Assembly (NCBI GenBank): GCA_944387865.1
Contig: CALXGN010000001.1
Location: 233,848 to 297,847, forward strand
Direction: 5' to 3'
DNA length: 64,000 nt
Origin: Scatomorpha stercorigallinarum
Lineage (GTDB): Bacteria; Bacillota; Clostridia; Oscillospirales; Oscillospiraceae
Shown: positions 57,763-64,000 of the stretch, in pieces
How positions within the stretch are numbered: position 1 is the stretch's first letter
Layout: each line of letters starts with the position of its first letter
The notes under the pieces: generated by a model
Told to the model about the DNA's origin: nothing
Database searches by the model: none
The model's input: only the letters and a program-made list of their open reading frames with translations
Program-made: the position numbers and the translations under genes

Positions 57763-58248
57763 ATGGCGGAATATTCTTACGGATACGATAACGGCGGGCG
57801 CGAGCGCACGGACGCCGGCGGCGGCAGCCGCGCCGTCGTCTGCCCCAACTGCGGCGAGCCCAACAGCCCGGAGGCCAAATACTGCGGCATCTGCGGCGAA
57901 AAACTGCCCTCCACGCGCTGCTACTGCCCGGACTGCGGCCGCGTCTACCCGTCCGAGATGGCCTACTGCATCGAGTGCGGCTCCATGACCGTCCCCGGCG
58001 ACCCGCCGCGCCGCCGCGCATCTTATAACGACGTTGCCCCCGCCGCGGGCAAAAGCTGGCTGGTCACGCTGCTGCTGTGCGTTTTCGTGGGCGCGCTGGG
58101 CGTGCACCGCTTCTACGTCGGCAAGATCGGCACGGGTATCCTCTGGCTGCTCACCGGCGGCTGCCTGGGCATCGGCTGGATCGTGGACATCATCGTCATC
58201 GCCTGCGGCAATTTCCGCGACAGCCACGGCGCGCCCATCCGCGAATGA
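57763..58248 (+). CDS. Zinc-ribbon and TM2-domain membrane protein
   Basis: 161 residues. Two zinc ribbons (CPNCGEPN...CGICGEK and CPDCGR...CIECGS, ~27-75) then a TM2 domain with two hydrophobic segments (LVTLLLCVFVGALGVHRFYVG, ILWLLTGGCLGIGWIVDII). TM2 proteins are small membrane proteins of unknown role. The ATG at 57763 has GAGGAGGGG at the right distance. Confidence 0.85.
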   Translation: MAEYSYGYDNGGRERTDAGGGSRAVVCPNCGEPNSPEAKYCGICGEKLPSTRCYCPDCGRVYPSEMAYCIECGSMTVPGDPPRRRASYNDVAPAAGKSWLVTLLLCVFVGALGVHRFYVGKIGTGILWLLTGGCLGIGWIVDIIVIACGNFRDSHGAPIRE

Positions 58249-58258
58249 GGCCTGCGCC

Positions 58259-59131
58259 ATGCTGATAGACACTTCGGCCCTGACCGCCCCGCCGGAGGAC
58301 TTTGCCGCGCTCAGCATCGAGCCGGAGGGCCTCTCGCCGCTGGGGCACAGGGTCTTTTTCATCTCTTCATTAAAATATCACGGCGAGGAGGAGGCCGGGG
58401 CCTTCGCCCGCTATGTCAAGTGCGGCGAGCCGCAGCACGTCAGCCCCCGCCGCGCTCGGGCGCGCGACTCCGAGGACGAGCTGCTGCCGGCGGAGGAGGC
58501 GTACCACCAGCTCATGGATCTTGCCGCCGGGGCCGTGCTGGTCGTGCACGGCGCGGAGAGCCTGCGCTTCCTGCGAGAGGAGCTCTCCGGCGGGCGCCCT
58601 CTCCCCTGCCCGGTGGCTGACCTGGAGCCGCTCGCCCGCCAGCGTCTGCCGCACCTCGCCTCGCACGGCCTGCCCGAGCTGAGCCGCTATTTCAGCGCCG
58701 GCGAACAGCGCACGGGCGCGAGGCTGCCCAACGCGCGGGCCATCGCCGTGGCTTTCAGCCGCTGCTGCCGCCTGGACCCGCAACCGCGGCCCTACCGCTC
58801 CTGGCTGCCGAGCGTCCCGCCCTGCCCGCCGCGCCCGGGTGTCTACGGCTCCGTCCGCGTGCAGAGCCCGGACCTCGGCCACCCGCTCTTCGCCCGCGGC
58901 GTCGTATTCGCGGGCAAGCTTGCCACGCCGCGCCCGGAGCTCGCCCGCCTGGCCGCCGCCTGCGGCGCGGCCGTACACGCGCGCGTCTCCCCGCTGGTTG
59001 ACATCGTCGTGGCCGGTGCGGGCAGCGACAAGGCCCTTGCCGCCGCGCGGGAGCTCAACGCCGCCGGCCGCACGCACATCGAGGTGCTCGGCGAGGCGGA
59101 ATTCCTGCTCCTGGCGCGCGGCGGCGATTGA
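58259..59131 (+). CDS. Degenerate exonuclease-like protein with C-terminal BRCT domain
   Basis: 290 residues. The N-terminal ~170 follow the RNase-T/DnaQ outline (GAVLVVHGAESLRFL, LPNARAIAVAF) but lack the DETTG acidic motif, so it is probably inactive or only DNA-binding. The C-terminus (GVVFAGKLATPRPELARLAAACGA ... VDIVVAGAG) is BRCT-like. The domain plan mirrors the active phage protein at 53061-53990. Follows the TM2 gene by 10 nt. Confidence 0.7.
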   Translation: MLIDTSALTAPPEDFAALSIEPEGLSPLGHRVFFISSLKYHGEEEAGAFARYVKCGEPQHVSPRRARARDSEDELLPAEEAYHQLMDLAAGAVLVVHGAESLRFLREELSGGRPLPCPVADLEPLARQRLPHLASHGLPELSRYFSAGEQRTGARLPNARAIAVAFSRCCRLDPQPRPYRSWLPSVPPCPPRPGVYGSVRVQSPDLGHPLFARGVVFAGKLATPRPELARLAAACGAAVHARVSPLVDIVVAGAGSDKALAAARELNAAGRTHIEVLGEAEFLLLARGGD

Positions 59132-59144
59132 CAGGCTTTTTCTC

Positions 59145-59187
59145 CCCCGCAGCGGGCCGCAGCCGGCGCCCGCTGCGGGGCTTTTTG
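59145..59187 (+). terminator. Terminator after the BRCT gene
   Basis: A 12-bp perfect stem CCCCGCAGCGGG/CCCGCTGCGGGG, 12-nt loop, then CTTTTTG. Confidence 0.85.
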
Positions 59188-59217
59188 CCCCCGGCGGCGG
59201 ATATGGGCATTTGGCGC

Positions 59218-59246
59218 TTGTTTTTCCCCACTTTTGATGGTATAAT
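59218..59246 (+). promoter_or_regulatory. Promoter of the VanY-like gene
   Basis: -35 TTGTTT (59218-59223), 17-bp spacer, -10 TATAAT (59241-59246). Confidence 0.7.
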
Positions 59247-59294
59247 CTCATGATGTCCAAGCGCTTTCCCCACATTGCCGCAGGAAAGGAGGCG

Positions 59295-60089
59295 ATGCGC
59301 ATGAGGACCCGCAACGTGCTCACATCCTTCGCTTTCATCATGCTCACCCTGTTCCTCATACTCATCATCGCTTCCCGCACCTCCGAGGCCGGGGGCATCA
59401 ACCTCTCCGGGGAGGCCGGCACCGGGCCGGACAACCTCGTCGGCGACATCAGCATCCCCGGCGTCACGCAGACGCCGGAGCCCACCGTGCGGCCCACAGT
59501 GTACAAGCCGGATGTGGACATAACGAGCTGGGAGTTCATCCTCGCCAACAGCGAGCACAGCATCGGCTCCTACGCCCCGCCGCAGACCGGCAGCATCGAG
59601 GGCACGGCGCAGTATTTCGACGTGCGCGCGATGGACGCGCTGCTCGCCTTCATCCAGGGCGCGCGGGACGCCGGCTTCACCCCCTACATCATGACGGCCT
59701 ACATAAACTACTCCTCCCAGGAGTACATCTTCAACGGCCGCGCCAGCCAGATCGCCTGGGGCGGGACGTACACATACGAGGAGGCCGTGGAGATCGCCAA
59801 GACGGTCGTCTTTTACCCCGGCACCAGCGACCACCAGACCGGCCTCGCCGTTGACATCGCGGACCGCTACTACAACTCCCTCAGCAGCGCCAACATCGAC
59901 CAGGACCTGCTCGACTGGCTGACGGAGCACTGCGCGGAGTACGGCTTCATCCTGCGCTACCCCGCGCTCAAGGAGAGCGTCACCGGCTGGAACGAGCCCT
60001 ACCATTTCCGCTATGTGGGCACCACCGCAGCAGAATATATAATGGAGCGGGGCCTCTGCCTGGAGGAATTCATCGAGCTCTACGAGTAA
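59295..60089 (+). CDS. VanY-type D-alanyl-D-alanine carboxypeptidase (M15B)
   Basis: 264 residues from an ATG with AAGGAGG; in-frame codons upstream lack a site. An N-terminal signal anchor (~8-28, VLTSFAFIMLTLFLILII) puts it outside the membrane. A Thr/Pro-rich linker follows. The M15B zinc motifs are clear: YPGTSDHQTGLAVDIAD (His and Asp) and EPYHFRYVG (Glu, His). It trims the terminal D-Ala from peptidoglycan stems. A single gene without vanRS, so house-keeping rather than vancomycin resistance. Confidence 0.9.
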   Translation: MRMRTRNVLTSFAFIMLTLFLILIIASRTSEAGGINLSGEAGTGPDNLVGDISIPGVTQTPEPTVRPTVYKPDVDITSWEFILANSEHSIGSYAPPQTGSIEGTAQYFDVRAMDALLAFIQGARDAGFTPYIMTAYINYSSQEYIFNGRASQIAWGGTYTYEEAVEIAKTVVFYPGTSDHQTGLAVDIADRYYNSLSSANIDQDLLDWLTEHCAEYGFILRYPALKESVTGWNEPYHFRYVGTTAAEYIMERGLCLEEFIELYE

Positions 60090-60096
60090 AAAATTC

Positions 60097-60125
60097 TTGA
60101 CTATTCTTGTGCAATATGCTAAAAT
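60097..60125 (+). promoter_or_regulatory. Promoter of the str operon
   Basis: -35 TTGACT (60097-60102), 17-bp spacer, -10 TAAAAT (60120-60125), about 100 nt upstream of rpsL. Confidence 0.8.
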
Positions 60126-60223
60126 TCAAATTCGCGTGGTATAGCCGCGCCTAGTTTCGGTTTTTCACCCGTTTTTTACAAAAGCGGTTGAAAATACACA
60201 GTTTTGAGGAAAGGAGGAAAACC

Positions 60224-60646
60224 ATGCCGACATTCAACCAGCTCGTAAGGAAGGGCCGCGAACAGGCCACTTACAAGTCCGCTTCCCCGGCCATGCAGAA
60301 GGGCCTCAACACCCTGAAGAACTGCGAGACCAACCTCTCCAGCCCCCAGAAGCGCGGCGTCTGCACCGCGGTGCGTACCTCGACCCCCAAAAAGCCGAAC
60401 TCCGCCCTGCGCAAGATCGCCCGTGTGCGTCTGACCAACGGCTACGAGGTCACGGCCTACATCCCGGGCGTGGGGCACAACCTGCAGGAGCACAGCGTCG
60501 TGATGATCCGCGGCGGCCGTGTCAAGGACCTCCCCGGCGTGCGCTACCACATCATCCGCGGTACGCTCGACACCCAGGGCGTTTCCGGCCGTATGCAGGC
60601 GCGCAGCAAGTACGGCGCCAAGCGTCCGAAGGCGGGCAAGAAGTAA
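60224..60646 (+). CDS. rpsL: 30S ribosomal protein S12
   Basis: 140 residues. The decoding-site loop TPKKPNSALRK and the C-terminal GVSGRMQARSKYGAKRPK are intact; no streptomycin-resistance change is seen at the usual lysines. There is a ~15-residue N-terminal insertion (SPAMQKGLNTLKNCETNLSS) as in other Clostridia. AAGGAGG precedes the ATG at 60224. Confidence 0.97.
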   Translation: MPTFNQLVRKGREQATYKSASPAMQKGLNTLKNCETNLSSPQKRGVCTAVRTSTPKKPNSALRKIARVRLTNGYEVTAYIPGVGHNLQEHSVVMIRGGRVKDLPGVRYHIIRGTLDTQGVSGRMQARSKYGAKRPKAGKK

Positions 60647-60778
60647 GAAAAAGGCAGACATGCCCTGTTTGATAGATATTTACGTATCGTATCGACCGGG
60701 GCGCAGACGGACGTCCGCCCGACCTGGCGGACGCTCGAGTACCGATGAAGTCATTTTTTAATGAAGGAGGGAAGTATA

Positions 60779-61249
60779 GTGCCCAGAAGAGGTAACGTTC
60801 CCAAGAGAGAGATCTTGCCGGATCCTGTGTATAACAGCGTGCTGGTGACCAAGCTCATCAACAGCATCATGCTGGACGGCAAGAAGGGCGTCGCACAGAA
60901 GGTCGTGTACGGTGCATTTGATATAATCAAGGAGAAGAGCGGCAAGGACCCCCTTGAGGCCTTCACCGAAGCCATGAACAACATCATGCCCAGCCTCGAG
61001 GTCAAGGCCCGCCGTGTCGGCGGCGCCACCTACCAGGTGCCTATCGAGGTCAGGCCCGAACGCCGCCAGACCCTCGGCCTGCGCTGGCTGACCATGTTCG
61101 CCCGCAAGCGCGGCGAAAAGACCATGAAAGAGCGCCTCGCCGGCGAGATCATGGACGCCTGCAACAACACCGGCGCCGCCGTGAAGCGCCGCGAGGACAC
61201 CCACAAGATGGCCGAGAGCAACAAGGCTTTCGCGCACTTCAGGTGGTAA
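60779..61249 (+). CDS. rpsG: 30S ribosomal protein S7
   Basis: 156 residues, the family's usual length. Starts with GTG (PRRGNVPKREILPDP) after AAGGAGGG. Organises the 3' domain of 16S rRNA. 132 nt separate it from rpsL, holding a small hairpin (GACGGACGTCCG area) but no gene. Confidence 0.97.
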   Translation: MPRRGNVPKREILPDPVYNSVLVTKLINSIMLDGKKGVAQKVVYGAFDIIKEKSGKDPLEAFTEAMNNIMPSLEVKARRVGGATYQVPIEVRPERRQTLGLRWLTMFARKRGEKTMKERLAGEIMDACNNTGAAVKRREDTHKMAESNKAFAHFRW

Positions 61250-61285
61250 TAGCATCCAACGTATTCAACCTAAGGAGCATAGACG

Positions 61286-63358
<2,073 letters not shown>

Positions 63359-63419
63359 GCCTCGACGACTGATAAATGCCGCATCCGCAAATCGATCAAT
63401 TATTGAGGAGGATACTAAA

Positions 63420-64000
63420 ATGGCTAAGCAGGTATTCAACCGCACCAAGCCCCACGTCAACATTGGCACCATCGGCCACATCGACCACGGCAAGACCACC
63501 CTCACCGCCGCCATCACCAAGGTTCTGCACATGGCTGACTCCAGCGCCGCCGAGTACACCGCCTACGACCAGATAGACAAGGCCCCCGAGGAGCGCGCCC
63601 GTGGCATCACGATCAACACCGCCCACGTTGAGTATCAGACCGACGACCGCACCGGCCTCAACGGCGAGCAGATCCAGGGCCGCCACTACGCCCACGTCGA
63701 CTGCCCGGGCCACGCCGACTACATCAAGAACATGATCACCGGCGCTGCTCAGATGGACGGCGCGATCCTCGTCATCGCCGCTTCTGACGGCCCCATGGCC
63801 CAGACCCGTGAGCACCTGCTGCTCGCCCGTCAGGTCAACGTGCCCTATATCGTCGTGTTCCTGAACAAGTGCGACCAGGTCGACGACCCCGAGCTGCTCG
63901 AGCTCGTCGAGATGGAAGTCCGTGAGCTGCTCGACAAGTACGAGTTCCCCGGCGACGACACCCCGATCATCAAGGGCTCCGCTCTGAAGGTCCTCGAGAG
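63420..64000 (+). CDS. tuf: Elongation factor Tu (3' end outside window)
   Basis: 193 complete codons visible. G1 GHIDHGKTT, ERARGITI, G3 DCPGHADY, G4 NKCD. Between HVEYQT and RHYAHVD there is an insertion of about 11 residues (DDRTGLNGEQIQG), just before the switch II region, compared with E. coli EF-Tu. GAGGAGG precedes the ATG. Confidence 0.97.
   Translation, partial: MAKQVFNRTKPHVNIGTIGHIDHGKTTLTAAITKVLHMADSSAAEYTAYDQIDKAPEERARGITINTAHVEYQTDDRTGLNGEQIQGRHYAHVDCPGHADYIKNMITGAAQMDGAILVIAASDGPMAQTREHLLLARQVNVPYIVVFLNKCDQVDDPELLELVEMEVRELLDKYEFPGDDTPIIKGSALKVLE

Noticed and set aside
59295..60089. Vancomycin resistance locus
   Set aside because: A lone VanY-like peptidase without vanRS, vanHAX or similar genes.

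Overview
The window is a 64 kb piece of a high-GC Firmicutes (Clostridia) chromosome. An uninterrupted sporulation sigma-K gene, a CsoR-type metal repressor, an Mbh/Mrp-type group 4 [NiFe] hydrogenase, a clostridial-style long S12 protein and a TetM-like/Rae1-like fusion all fit an anaerobic, spore-lineage gut-type clostridium. I cannot name the species.

Left chromosomal arm (1-21436): the tail of an EF-G/TetM-like GTPase fused to a Rae1-like NYN nuclease; a DEDDh exonuclease overlapping recQ; sigK; csoR; a membrane-anchored XRE regulator; and an M20 dipeptidase. A 13 kb leftward block then holds hypF-hypC-hypD-hypE, the hydrogenase NuoC-like and NuoD-like subunits, hypA, seven Mrp/Mbh antiporter genes (MnhE, F, G, MbhD, MbhE, MnhB, MnhC), a long MrpD-like subunit, and the NuoH-, NuoB- and NuoI-like subunits. 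Together these would couple ferredoxin-driven H2 evolution to Na+/H+ translocation. Its promoter at 21010-21038 carries a Rex-like palindrome. A divergent promoter drives tRNA-Met(CAU), tRNA-Glu(UUC) and tRNA-Val(CAC).

Prophage (21390-57654, about 36.3 kb): a siphovirus-type prophage integrated in the 3' half of tRNA-Val, bounded by a 52-bp identical repeat. Nearly all lytic genes run leftward from 51317 to 21716: early regulators, excisionase-like protein, an initiator gene with iterons and an AT-rich stretch (a likely origin), DnaB-like helicase, ParA/ParB-like proteins, HUH-type Rep, HNH, fused TerS-TerL terminase, portal, protease, HK97 capsid, connectors, major tail protein ending in a collagen-like tag, a G/GT frameshift pair, short tape measure, tail tip, collagen-like fibre, nucleotidyltransferase, glycosyltransferase, three small Gly-rich paralogues with poly-G leader ORFs, amidase and holin. 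The rightward lysogeny arm (51440-57532) has an RHH protein, two tandem paralogous repressors with operator-like repeats and opposing promoters, a DnaQ-BRCT protein, unknown genes, and the integrase.

The most striking element is at 55538-56385: a consensus promoter, an RNA with two 54-nt tandem repeats, a Rho-independent terminator, then a PBECR4-like putative ribonuclease gene. The repeats differ at 16 positions; ten of these form five base-pair-preserving double changes in a hairpin and an H-type pseudoknot with an A-rich loop. This is the layout of a type III toxin-antitoxin locus, with a toxin that does not look like ToxN, CptN or TenpN.

Right chromosomal arm (57655-64000): the displaced host tRNA terminator, a zinc-ribbon TM2 membrane protein, a degenerate exonuclease-BRCT protein, a VanY-like carboxypeptidase, and the str operon rpsL-rpsG-fusA-tuf, with tuf cut by the window end.
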